From: JBAROU01 sp049642385
GTDB taxonomy: Bacteria > Chloroflexota > Dehalococcoidia > DSTF01 > RBG-16-68-14
Direction: 5' to 3'
DNA: 15,528 nt
NCBI GenBank assembly: GCA_049642385.1
Contig: JBAROU010000122.1
Span: 1 to 15,528, forward strand
The translations under genes and the position numbers were made by a program. Below are positions 1 through 6,198 of the stretch, piece by piece (the first letter of the stretch is position 1; each line of letters begins with the position of its first letter). Below the pieces are notes generated by a model. It saw only the letters and a program-made list of their open reading frames with translations, ran no database searches and was not told the origin of the DNA.

Positions 1-1
1 T

Positions 2-220
2 CGTCGCGTCCCGCTCTGGGTACGAGCGGTCATCCCCGCACTCATGCTCTACCTCGCCATGCCCATCGACATCATCCCCGACTTCATCCCTGTGTTCGGT
101 CAACTCGATGATGTGGCGGTCGTCATAGTCGCCGGGGGCGTGCTCTTGCGCTTCACCCCGCCCGCCATCATCGAAGAGCACGTTGTCCGGTTGGAAAGGG
201 GAGGGAAGGAATCAGGTTAG
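2..220 (+). CDS. DUF1232 (YkvA-like) membrane protein, C-terminal part
   Basis: The frame is open from the window edge to TAG at 218-220 and gives 72 residues; the start lies outside. The visible stretch contains LYLAMPIDIIPDFIPVFGQLDD, the hallmark of the DUF1232/YkvA family: a short hydrophobic helix, then P-x-D-x-I-P-D-x-I-P and a G-x-x-D-D motif. A second hydrophobic segment follows (VAVVIVAGGVLL), then a charged tail ending ERGGKESG. The family is made of small membrane proteins of unknown biochemical role. The gene is convergent with the deacetylase gene downstream. Family assignment is firm from the motif; the function is unknown. Confidence 0.85.
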   Translation, partial: RRVPLWVRAVIPALMLYLAMPIDIIPDFIPVFGQLDDVAVVIVAGGVLLRFTPPAIIEEHVVRLERGGKESG

Positions 221-268
221 TTGCGTAGCGAGTGCTTGGCTCTCGCCCTGTCGCGCCCGCTTCCTCAG

Positions 269-288
269 CGCGACGCTACGGCGTCGCG
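269..288. terminator. Hairpin between convergent genes, possible bidirectional terminator
   Basis: Positions 269-276 (CGCGACGC) pair perfectly with 281-288 (GCGTCGCG) around a 4-nt loop, TACG. The hairpin lies in the 107-bp gap between the convergent DUF1232 and deacetylase genes. No U-tract follows on either strand, so intrinsic termination is uncertain; it could also be a simple GC palindrome. Confidence 0.35.
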
Positions 289-327
289 TCGCGGAGGTCG
301 TACAGTCGTACCAACATGTCTGGCACG

Positions 328-1218
328 TCAGCGCAGCTTCCCTGATCGATACGCGTCGCGGATCTCGCGATAGGTGATCGTCTTCACGCCCAGCCGGTCC
401 AGCTCCTCCGCCATCGACCGGTCGCGGAAGATCTCGTAGTCCAAGTTGCGCAGCGGCGCGTCCGCGCCCAGAGCCAGCGTCTCCTCCGAAAGCTTCGCTG
501 GATGTACCAGGAAGTGCGTGACGCCCGGCCGCAGGCGCTCGAAGATCTCCATGAAGTACGCGCGTTTCGTCTCCAGCGTCCGGCCCGTCTGCGTAACGAC
601 GCTGTCCAGCACGGGGAAGCCCGTCTCGTCCAGCCGCCGTAGCTGCCGCTCGATGCCCTCCCAGAGCGCGCCGAACCCCTGGCGCTTCATCCGCTCTGGG
701 TTCGGGCGGTAGATGAACAGCGGGATCTTGTGCTCGATCCCCAGCGACACGAACGACTCGATGAACTTCGGCTGGAACACCGTGCCCATGTGCGTGTCCA
801 GGTGTGTCACGTCGATACCCGCCGCCAGCGCCCTCTCGATCTGCGCGCGCTGCTCCAGCGCCCCCTCCTCCGCCGAAACGTGCTGCACCGACTCATCCGT
901 CGTGCGCCAGAGGTAGCCCTCCGCGTCGTAGAGCCCCGGCGCGACTGATCGCTCCGTGACCGGGCGCCAGCGATAAGCGCTGTATTCGCAGTTCAGCGTC
1001 AGGTGGATGCCGAAGTCGGCTTCCGAATGCGCGCGTGCGTACGATGCGACGCCCGGGAACCACGCCGCCGGCACCAGGATCGACGCCGTCGTCAGGCTCC
1101 CGTGATCCAGGCACTCGAACGACGCCACGTTCGCCGCGTGCGAGCTGCCCACGTCGTCCGCGTGCAGCAGCAGCACCCGGTCGTCCTTGGAGTACCCCAG
1201 TCGTTCGGCGAGGTTCAC
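328..1218 (-). CDS. YdjC/ChbG/HpnK-type carbohydrate deacetylase
   Basis: This 296-residue protein matches the YdjC-like deacetylase family, which removes N-acetyl groups from sugars such as chito-oligosaccharides using a divalent metal. Visible motifs are LLHADDVGSSHAAN near residues 17-30 (family LxADDFG), FGIHLTLN at 69-76 and HLDTHMG at 139-145. D21/D22, H72 and H143 are the expected metal or catalytic residues. Its length is normal for the family. The start is GTG at 1218-1216; no strong Shine-Dalgarno site lies at ideal spacing, so the start is moderately certain. It diverges from the ferritin-ferredoxin operon. The true substrate cannot be told from sequence, and no other chitin or hopanoid genes are nearby. 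Confidence 0.82.
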   Translation of the reverse strand: MNLAERLGYSKDDRVLLLHADDVGSSHAANVASFECLDHGSLTTASILVPAAWFPGVASYARAHSEADFGIHLTLNCEYSAYRWRPVTERSVAPGLYDAEGYLWRTTDESVQHVSAEEGALEQRAQIERALAAGIDVTHLDTHMGTVFQPKFIESFVSLGIEHKIPLFIYRPNPERMKRQGFGALWEGIERQLRRLDETGFPVLDSVVTQTGRTLETKRAYFMEIFERLRPGVTHFLVHPAKLSEETLALGADAPLRNLDYEIFRDRSMAEELDRLGVKTITYREIRDAYRSGKLR

Positions 1219-1245
1219 GCAGGGTAGGGTACAGGATGTCTCCCC

Positions 1246-1274
1246 TTTACGCGAACGGTAAGTTGCCGTATACT
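1246..1274 (+). promoter_or_regulatory. Sigma70-like promoter for the ferritin-ferredoxin operon
   Basis: TTTACG at 1246-1251 and TATACT at 1269-1274 are separated by 17 bp, matching the -35/-10 consensus at 4/6 and 5/6. Transcription would start near 1281, just before the palindrome at 1287-1304. Assigned by eye. Confidence 0.5.
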
Positions 1275-1286
1275 TCGGGCGTCCGC

Positions 1287-1304
1287 CTCCCGCACCTGCG
1301 GGAG
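1287..1304. repeat. 18-bp palindrome in the 5' leader of the ferritin operon
   Basis: CTCCCGCA at 1287-1294 pairs perfectly with TGCGGGAG at 1297-1304 across two central bases. It lies between the predicted transcription start and the Shine-Dalgarno site AAAGGAG at 1352-1358. It could be an operator, a transcript-end hairpin or one of the short dispersed palindromes seen elsewhere in the window. Confidence 0.5.
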
Positions 1305-1366
1305 CAGGCGCCTTCGAGCGCGTTCACCCGCGGGTCGATACCTATGCGGGGAAAGGAGCCTCGTCC

Positions 1367-2215
1367 ATGTCCAAGCTCGCCGAACACATCCGGGAGATGC
1401 CCTCCCGTCGCAACCCGCCCTACCGCCCCGCGATGACAATCGATGAGAACGAGCGCGCGGAGCTCGCCAAGAAGCTCGGCGCAGCTGAGAACTACGACCT
1501 GATCCAGCTGCGCGAGATGGTGCGCACCGACGCCGACAACATGGAGTTCCGTAAGGCGATGGTGAGCGGCATCGCTAGCGCCGAGTTCGCCGGCGTCGAT
1601 GCGTTCAGCCGCAAGGTCTGCGAATGGCAGGACTGGGACGTACCCTGGAGCCTGATCATGGCCATCGCCCGCCAGACCTGGGACGAAGTGCGTCACTCGC
1701 AGCTTGCCACAGGCGTGCTCGACTCCTACGGCTGTGAGATCGGCGAGTACCCGGACACCCTCGCTGGTGGTGCCGGTTCGCCGCCGCCCGCCGCTGGTCA
1801 GCAGAACGGCGACAGCGATCAGCGCGTCGTGCCGCAGGGCATCGTGAACGAGCCAACGATGATGCTCTCCGCCGTGAACGTCTCGCTCGAAGGCGGCGCG
1901 CTCACGCTCTTCAAGGAGACCTCAGACCTCGGCCGCCGCATCGGCGACGACCTCCTTGCGCACTGCTACGACTACAACTGGGCCGACGAAGTCACCCACA
2001 CGACGATCGGTGATTTCTTCGTCAAGCGCCTCACCGAAGATGACCCCGAAGGCGAGCACCGCGCGCTGCGCGCGCACGCCATGTCGGAGATGCAGCGCGG
2101 CCGCCTCGACGAGCAGCAGTCGGAGGAGCTCAAGGAGTTCTTCGCGGAGGAAGTAGAGCGCATCAAGGCCGCCCTCGGCGGCCAGGGCGGCGGTTACAGC
2201 CCAGGGGCGCAATGA
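1367..2215 (+). CDS. Ferritin-like diiron-carboxylate protein (first of a pair)
   Basis: The protein has 282 residues. It shows the four-helix diiron pattern twice: E73 with E107-V-R-H110, and E175 with E208-V-T-H211. This E...ExxH...E...ExxH spacing is that of ferritin-like oxidases or oxygenases rather than iron-storage ferritin. A glycine/proline/glutamine-rich linker (about 133-152) joins the two helical halves. The start ATG is 8 nt after AAAGGAG. The stop overlaps the start of the ferredoxin by 4 bp (ATGA), indicating translational coupling. By analogy with other diiron systems it may be a catalytic subunit receiving electrons from the ferredoxin; no substrate can be inferred. I do not recognise a named family. 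Confidence 0.72.
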   Translation: MSKLAEHIREMPSRRNPPYRPAMTIDENERAELAKKLGAAENYDLIQLREMVRTDADNMEFRKAMVSGIASAEFAGVDAFSRKVCEWQDWDVPWSLIMAIARQTWDEVRHSQLATGVLDSYGCEIGEYPDTLAGGAGSPPPAAGQQNGDSDQRVVPQGIVNEPTMMLSAVNVSLEGGALTLFKETSDLGRRIGDDLLAHCYDYNWADEVTHTTIGDFFVKRLTEDDPEGEHRALRAHAMSEMQRGRLDEQQSEELKEFFAEEVERIKAALGGQGGGYSPGAQ

Positions 2216-2556
2216 CCTCGGTCGTCCGCATCGATCTAGAGCGCTGCATCAACTGCAGCCTCTGTCGGCGCGCCTGCCCCACGGACACCATCCACTTCTT
2301 CGCCACCGGCCGGCGCACCCACGTCGTCGACCCCAACTGGTGCATCGGCTGCGATATCTGCGTCCAGGTCTGCCCCGTCGACTGCATCGACGAAGACCCC
2401 GACTTTGTCCTCGACGTCGAACAGCTTGAGCGCGCAAAGACCAAGGCTCGCTCGTTCGCCAAGCGCCAGCGCGCGCTGAAGACGGGCCGCCGCGAGCGAG
2501 CGCTCGCCGCCGCGCGTGCCTGCCTGCCGGACAGGCAGGCCACCGCTGGAGCCTAA
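2212..2556 (+). CDS. 2[4Fe-4S] ferredoxin with arginine-rich C-terminal tail
   Basis: This 114-residue protein has two complete CxxCxxCxxxCP clusters: C12, C15, C18, C22 and C44, C47, C50, C54, as in bacterial-type electron-carrier ferredoxins. The spacer between clusters is longer than in minimal clostridial ferredoxins. After residue 70 comes a basic tail of about 40 residues (RAKTKARSFAKRQRALK...). The last dozen residues are encoded across a 9-bp-stem palindrome, so the tail end may be a repeat insertion. The ATG overlaps the preceding stop, and the next gene starts 2 nt after this stop. It is probably the electron donor for the flanking ferritin-like proteins. Confidence 0.88.
   Translation: MTSVVRIDLERCINCSLCRRACPTDTIHFFATGRRTHVVDPNWCIGCDICVQVCPVDCIDEDPDFVLDVEQLERAKTKARSFAKRQRALKTGRRERALAAARACLPDRQATAGA
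2518..2540. repeat. Palindromic repeat inside the 3' end of the ferredoxin gene
   Basis: GCCTGCCTG at 2518-2526 pairs with CAGGCAGGC at 2532-2540, loop CCGGA. The unit resembles the palindrome at 14662-14678 (CTGCCTGC/GCAGGCAG). It is read in frame as part of the C-terminus, ending 14 nt before the stop codon. Confidence 0.7.
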
Positions 2557-2557
2557 C

Positions 2558-3175
2558 GTGCCAGAGCTCGCGATCGACCCGCGCAAGGTGGGCGGCGTCT
2601 TCTCCGTCGACGAGAGCGCGCGCCGCATCATCCACTATCGCTTCGCCGAGAACGTCTGTATGACCAGCGCGGGTGCGTGGGCTTCGGCCTGCCCCACCAT
2701 CAAAGTGAAGTTTGCGCTCGGCGAGCACTGCTACCACGATTCCATTCACTCGTTCTGGCTCGGCCAGCGCCTGCCGGAGCTGCGTGTGATCGAAGGCGCC
2801 GACATCGAAGCGCCGCCGACGCTGCGCTCATCGACGAAAGCCGAGCCTCCGAACGAGCAGTTCCTCAAGTTCTGCGAGGAGATGCAGCTCCAGGACGACG
2901 AGCTGCTCCGGCTCGTCGGGCTGTACCGTGTGCTCAAGACCCACCTCGCCGTCTACTACCGCCATCACGTGCTCGTCACCGATCAGGTCTGCGACGCTCC
3001 CACCGTGCGCATCCTCCAGCACATCTTGCTGGAGGAAGAAGACCACGTTCGTTGGGGCCAGGCGATCTACGAAGAGCTCGCCGACACGCCCGCCCGCCGC
3101 CGCGAAGCCCTCCAGTGGCAGCAACACCTCGAAGAGCTGCTCATCGCCTCCGGCGGCGTCACCGGCGGACGGTAG
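2558..3175 (+). CDS. Ferritin-like protein (second of a pair)
   Basis: From GTG at 2558 the protein has 205 residues. An upstream in-frame ATG at 2516 would read through the palindrome and the ferredoxin end; GTG is preferred because GGAG lies 6-7 nt before it and it begins 2 nt after the ferredoxin stop. Helical segments carry E31, the E56-HCYH60 cluster, and E159-E160-E161-D-H163 (an ExxH motif), which suit a ferritin-like metal site, although the ligand set is less complete than in the first protein. A helix with KTHLAVYYRHH lies at 127-137. The arrangement of two ferritin-like proteins plus a ferredoxin suggests a heteromeric oxidase, with one subunit catalytic and one structural. This is inference. 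Confidence 0.62.
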   Translation: MPELAIDPRKVGGVFSVDESARRIIHYRFAENVCMTSAGAWASACPTIKVKFALGEHCYHDSIHSFWLGQRLPELRVIEGADIEAPPTLRSSTKAEPPNEQFLKFCEEMQLQDDELLRLVGLYRVLKTHLAVYYRHHVLVTDQVCDAPTVRILQHILLEEEDHVRWGQAIYEELADTPARRREALQWQQHLEELLIASGGVTGGR

Positions 3176-3203
3176 CCTCGAGGCGAGGGCCATTGACACC
3201 CCA

Positions 3204-3232
3204 TCGACAGGAGTATATGTAGTTGTTAGAAT
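3204..3232 (+). promoter_or_regulatory. Sigma70-like promoter upstream of the small accessory gene
   Basis: TCGACA at 3204-3209 and TAGAAT at 3227-3232 are separated by 17 bp; each box matches the consensus at 5/6. TTGACA at 3193-3198 is an alternative -35. It sits 36 bp before the TTG start at 3269. Confidence 0.6.
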
Positions 3233-3268
3233 GCGGGGAAGCTGAGTAACGCGAAGGGAGGGAGCCCG

Positions 3269-3544
3269 TTGGCAACCGTACTAATCCACTTGAAGAACCC
3301 GATTACCATCACGCTGTCGGACGGGAGTGACTTCGCCACAGAATGCATCCGGCGTGATTCGGACGGGTCGTTCGCCGTTCGCGTCGACCTCTTTTCCGAC
3401 ACGGGCGAATGGTTACCCATCCCCGACCATTCGTTGCTGGGCGTGCCACGCTCAGAGATCGCTAACGTGGAGCAGTTCGGGGATGATCCGCCGCCGCCTC
3501 CCCTGACCTGGGGCGAGTCGCAGGAGAGACGGACTGAGGTGTGA
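3269..3544 (+). CDS. Hypothetical 91-aa protein
   Basis: The start is TTG, preceded by the strong site GGGAGGGAG, and the predicted promoter lies directly upstream, so this is probably a real gene. The protein is soluble and mostly beta-like: it begins MATVLIHLKNPITITLSDGS, has alternating hydrophobic residues to about 65, then a proline run (PPPPP) and a charged tail. I do not recognise a family. The stop overlaps the GTG of the HicB-like remnant by 3 bp, so the two were probably co-transcribed. It does not look like a HicA toxin: there is no HicA-type RNA-binding histidine motif. Confidence 0.55.
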   Translation: MATVLIHLKNPITITLSDGSDFATECIRRDSDGSFAVRVDLFSDTGEWLPIPDHSLLGVPRSEIANVEQFGDDPPPPPLTWGESQERRTEV

Positions 3545-3645
3545 CCGTGAACATCTCCCACAGCGAGGAGGACTGCGGCTGCATCGTCGATATCCCTGAC
3601 CTTCCTTCTTGTTCGGCCTTTGGCGCGACCCCTACCGTGGATTGA
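3541..3645 (+). pseudogene. Truncated HicB-like antitoxin remnant
   Basis: The frame from GTG 3541 to TGA 3643-3645 gives 34 residues, with NISHSEEDCGCIVDIPDLP followed by SCSAFGATP. This is the N-terminal signature of HicB/UPF0150 antitoxins (V-N-I-x-x-SEED-x-x-Y-I-x-D-I-P-D-L-x-x-C-x-A-F-G-x-T-P). The family continues with E-E-A-L and a helix; here the frame stops at once after TP. The break falls at CCCCTACCG, which contains the reverse complement of the GTAGGGG head of the REP elements, just upstream of the RAYT gene. This suggests the gene was cut by REP or RAYT activity. No hicA is visible. Confidence 0.6.
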
Positions 3646-3681
3646 TCGACACAAATCACACCCACTGCGGCAGCGCGCACG

Positions 3682-4269
3682 ATGCAATACGATCCTGACA
3701 GGCATCAGCGCCGATCGATTCGCCTACCTCACTACGATTACGCGCAGCCCGGCGCCTACTTCGTCACCGTCTGCGTGCAGGGACGCGAATGTCTGTTGGG
3801 GGACATCGAGGGAGACGAGATGGTGCCTAGCGAGGCAGGCCGCATGGTTCGCAGCTGGTGGCACGAGCTGCCGCGCAAATTCCCGTTCTGCGACACAGAC
3901 GCCTTCGTGATAATGCCCAACCACATCCACGGCATCATCGTGATTCGCGACACCCCTTCACCTGTAGGGGCGGACCTGCATGTCCGCCCCTATTCAGGTG
4001 TCCGCCCCGGATCGCCTGCGCCCCTACCGCGGATCGTCCAGTGGTTTAAGACGATGACGACCAACGCGTACATCCAAGGTGCAGACCGACACGGATGGGC
4101 GCCGTTCGCCGCCCATCTCTGGCAGCGGAACTACTACGAGCACATTGTGCGCAACGAAGGGGAGATGAACCGCATCCGCTGCTACGTCGAAGACAACCCC
4201 CGCAACTGGAAAGGCGACCCTGATAACCCTGCCGTCGCCCAGGACAAGCAGGACGGACGCCCCGCGTAG
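3682..4269 (+). CDS. REP-associated tyrosine transposase (RAYT, IS200-like Y1 family)
   Basis: The protein has 195 residues and a Y1_Tnp-type single-strand nuclease core. It shows YFVTVCVQGRECLLG (26-40), the HUH motif in VIMPNHIHGI (H81-I-H83), and a downstream WQRNYYEHIVRNEGEMNRI segment holding the candidate nucleophile Y151 or Y152, then CYVEDNP (167-173). RAYTs nick and mobilise or maintain REP palindromes. Between HUH and Tyr is an extra stretch, PVGADLHVRPYSGVRPG (94-110), encoded by a REP. The TAG stop is part of a second REP. The start ATG lacks a clear Shine-Dalgarno site. No terminal repeats or second ORF suggest a classic IS; it is probably a domesticated single-copy RAYT with its REPs. 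Confidence 0.88.
   Translation: MQYDPDRHQRRSIRLPHYDYAQPGAYFVTVCVQGRECLLGDIEGDEMVPSEAGRMVRSWWHELPRKFPFCDTDAFVIMPNHIHGIIVIRDTPSPVGADLHVRPYSGVRPGSPAPLPRIVQWFKTMTTNAYIQGADRHGWAPFAAHLWQRNYYEHIVRNEGEMNRIRCYVEDNPRNWKGDPDNPAVAQDKQDGRPA
3964..3993. repeat. REP element (type A) within the RAYT coding region
   Basis: TAGGGGCGGAC at 3965-3975 pairs perfectly over 11 bp with GTCCGCCCCTA at 3982-3992, loop CTGCAT. It begins with the GTAGGGG head shared by the other REPs here. It is read in frame as VGADLHVRPY. A second partial right arm (GTGTCCGCCCC) follows at about 3999-4009. Confidence 0.88.
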
Positions 4270-4291
4270 GGGCGGACCTGCGTGTCCGCCC
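4266..4291. repeat. REP element (type A) at the 3' end of the RAYT gene
   Basis: GGGCGGAC at 4270-4277 pairs with GTCCGCCC at 4284-4291, loop CTGCGT. The first bases, GTAG, supply the RAYT stop codon (TAG 4267-4269). An overlapping alternative hairpin can form between CGCCCC at 4258-4263 and GGGGCG at 4269-4274, which may act at the end of the transcript. Confidence 0.85.
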
Positions 4292-4303
4292 TCTCAGTCC
4301 GCC

Positions 4304-4330
4304 TGGACACGTTGCCCAGTCTGCTAGAAT
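4304..4330 (+). promoter_or_regulatory. Likely promoter of the flavin oxidoreductase gene
   Basis: TGGACA at 4304-4309 and TAGAAT at 4325-4330, each 5/6 to consensus, but with a short 15-bp spacer. They lie 39 bp before the ATG, right after the REP. Confidence 0.4.
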
Positions 4331-4368
4331 ATCCCCGCTTACGCGCTAGCAGTTAAAGGACGCATCCC

Positions 4369-5622
4369 ATGAAATTCGGTCTGTTCTACGAACACCAGCT
4401 TCCCAAGCCCTACGACGGCGACCAGTGGGACGCTGACGCCGAACACAAGCTCTTCAAGAACGCCCTCGACCAGATCGAGCTCGCTGACCAGCTCGGCTTC
4501 GACTACGTCTTCGAGGTGGAGCACCACTTCCTCGAAGAGTACGCGCACTCCACCGCCCCCGAGGTGTTCCTCGCCGCCGCCAGCCAGCGCACCAAGAACA
4601 TCCGGCTCGGCCATGGCATCACCCTCATGCCGCCGCGCTACAACCACCCGGCCCGTGTTGCCGAGCGAATCGCCACGCTCGACCTCGTCTCCGACGGTCG
4701 CGTCGAGTTCGGCACCGGCGAGTCGTCGTCCGAGATGGAGCTGGGCGGCTTCGGCGTCGACCGCGAAGAGAAGAAGCTGATGTGGGAAGAAGCGACGCGC
4801 CAGTGCGTGCGCATGATGACCGAGACGCCCTACGGCGGCTACGAGGGCGCCTACTTCGGCATGCCGTCGCGCAACGTCATCCCCAAGCCACTCCAAAAGC
4901 CCCACCCGCCCCTCTGGGTCGCATCGTCCCGGCGCGAGACGACGATGGTCGCCGCGCGCCTCGGCATGGGCTCCCTCGGCTTCGCGTTCGAGACGCCCGA
5001 GGAGGCTGGCGAACGCGTCGAGCAATACTACGAACTAATCCGCGAAGAGTGCACGCCCATCGGCGCGGCGATCAACCCGGCGCTCGCCGTTCTCTCATCG
5101 CTCATGTGCTGCGACAGCGACGAAGAAGCGCTGGCGAAGGGCGTCGAAGGCACGCAGTTCTTCAGCTACTCGCTCGCGTATTACTACGCGCCCATGACTG
5201 GCCCCTTCCACAAGCCCGGCGAAGTGAACCTCTATCGGCGCTTCAAGGACACGCCCGAAGAGGAGCGCATGGGCATGTTCGGCGGGCGTGGCCGCGGCTT
5301 CGGCGGCTTTGGCGGCGGCGGGGCCGAGGAAGAGCCCAAGGACGAAGTGCAGCGCGCGCTCTGGCGCGCCGCCCAGCGTGGCGGCTGCATCGGCACGCCC
5401 GACTTTATTCGCGATACCCTCCTCCGGTACGAGGCCTCTCACCTCGACACGATGATCTTCGTCGCCCAGTCCGGCGCGCGTAACCACGACGACGTCATGG
5501 ACTCGCTCCACCGTTTCGGCACCAAAGTCCTGCCGGAGTTCAAGGAGCGACACGAGCAGCACCAGAAGTGGCGCGCCCAACAGCTCGCCGGCGTCGACTA
5601 CGAGATCAACTCATCGATCTAG
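4369..5622 (+). CDS. LLM-class flavin-dependent oxidoreductase (bacterial luciferase-like)
   Basis: This 417-residue protein begins MKFGLFYEHQLP and contains LADQLGFDYVFEVEHHF (38-54), IRLGHGITLMPPRYNHPARVAE (78-99), LDLVSDGRVEFGTG (104-117) and PLWVASS (181-187), typical of the luciferase-like monooxygenase TIM barrel that uses reduced FMN or F420. It is longer than the usual 320-370 residues. Part of the excess is a Gly/Arg/Phe-rich insert, about 303-319 (FGGRGRGFGGFGGGG), followed by an acidic patch. The start has AAAGGA 8 nt upstream. The substrate is unknown. Such enzymes are often amplified in Chloroflexota of the SAR202/Dehalococcoidia type, which agrees with the suggested host. Confidence 0.88.
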   Translation: MKFGLFYEHQLPKPYDGDQWDADAEHKLFKNALDQIELADQLGFDYVFEVEHHFLEEYAHSTAPEVFLAAASQRTKNIRLGHGITLMPPRYNHPARVAERIATLDLVSDGRVEFGTGESSSEMELGGFGVDREEKKLMWEEATRQCVRMMTETPYGGYEGAYFGMPSRNVIPKPLQKPHPPLWVASSRRETTMVAARLGMGSLGFAFETPEEAGERVEQYYELIREECTPIGAAINPALAVLSSLMCCDSDEEALAKGVEGTQFFSYSLAYYYAPMTGPFHKPGEVNLYRRFKDTPEEERMGMFGGRGRGFGGFGGGGAEEEPKDEVQRALWRAAQRGGCIGTPDFIRDTLLRYEASHLDTMIFVAQSGARNHDDVMDSLHRFGTKVLPEFKERHEQHQKWRAQQLAGVDYEINSSI

Positions 5623-5806
5623 CGGCCCGATGCGGCCATGCAACCGTGCAACGTAGCTTGACCTGGGCTGCCAAGAAGGGCGTCGAGTTGCCGCAACGCT
5701 TCCGACGTGAAACAATCTGTAGGCGCGTAGCATCAGTTGCGCGCTCGCGCGTAGCGCGCCGTGAGCCGGACCTAGCTGGGCCCGAGGGAAGTCGAAAGGA
5801 GTCAAC

Positions 5807-6115
5807 ATGCTGCACATGCTCATCGCAGAACACGGAGCGGATAGCTGCCCTGCGTCCCACCAGGACGTCCGGGAGAAGTACCTGCCGCATATGGGGCGCA
5901 GGGACGAGGTGACCAAGAAGCTCGGCGTCACCATCCAGGGCGGCTGGACCGACATGCCCGGCCACCTGATCTACATGCTCGTCGATGCACCGAACGCGCA
6001 CGCCGTCACCGAGATGGCGATAGAGCTGCACCTGATGGACTGGAACACCGTCGTCGTGCGACCAGTGATCACCATGGAGCAGGCGACGGAGAAAGCGGCG
6101 AGCAGAAAGCTATAG
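5807..6115 (+). CDS. Small conserved-looking protein, likely ferredoxin-like alpha/beta fold
   Basis: The protein has 102 residues and begins MLHMLIAEHGADSCPASHQDVREKYLPHM, followed by KKLGVTIQGGWTDMPGHLIYMLVDAPNAHAVTEMAIELHLMDWNTVVVRPVITMEQA. The alternating beta-alpha-beta pattern and size resemble small dimeric alpha/beta-barrel proteins (for example DUF3303-like or muconolactone-isomerase-like), but I cannot name the family securely. Two histidines (H9, H18), one cysteine (C14) and H28 near the N-terminus could bind metal. AAAGGAG lies 5 nt before the ATG, a strong start. It sits 184 bp after the flavin oxidoreductase; in that gap I see no clear promoter or terminator. Confidence 0.6.
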   Translation: MLHMLIAEHGADSCPASHQDVREKYLPHMGRRDEVTKKLGVTIQGGWTDMPGHLIYMLVDAPNAHAVTEMAIELHLMDWNTVVVRPVITMEQATEKAASRKL

Positions 6116-6163
6116 CCGCCCGGCGCAGGTGCGGCCAGGCTCAACCATCGAAGCCGAGTAGAC

Positions 6164-6198
6164 GCATGCCCACCACGAAAGTAGACGGCATCCAGGAC
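6164..6198 (+). repeat. 35-bp duplicated gene start, copy 1
   Basis: Matches 7261-7295 at 32 of 35 positions. It covers GC plus ATG and ten further codons (MPTTKVDGIQD). Two of three differences are synonymous (ACG/ACT, AAA/AAG) and one changes G to R. Confidence 0.85.

Noticed and set aside
3173..3190. GCCTCGAGGC palindrome as terminator of the ferritin operon
   Set aside because: Short, GC-only and without a following T-run.
3682..4291. Complete IS200/IS605 element
   Set aside because: No tnpB, no element ends and no target signature seen; REPs within and beside the gene fit a RAYT instead.
4339..5025. 228-codon minus-strand frame over the flavin oxidoreductase
   Set aside because: Antisense to a strong family match and without its own motifs.
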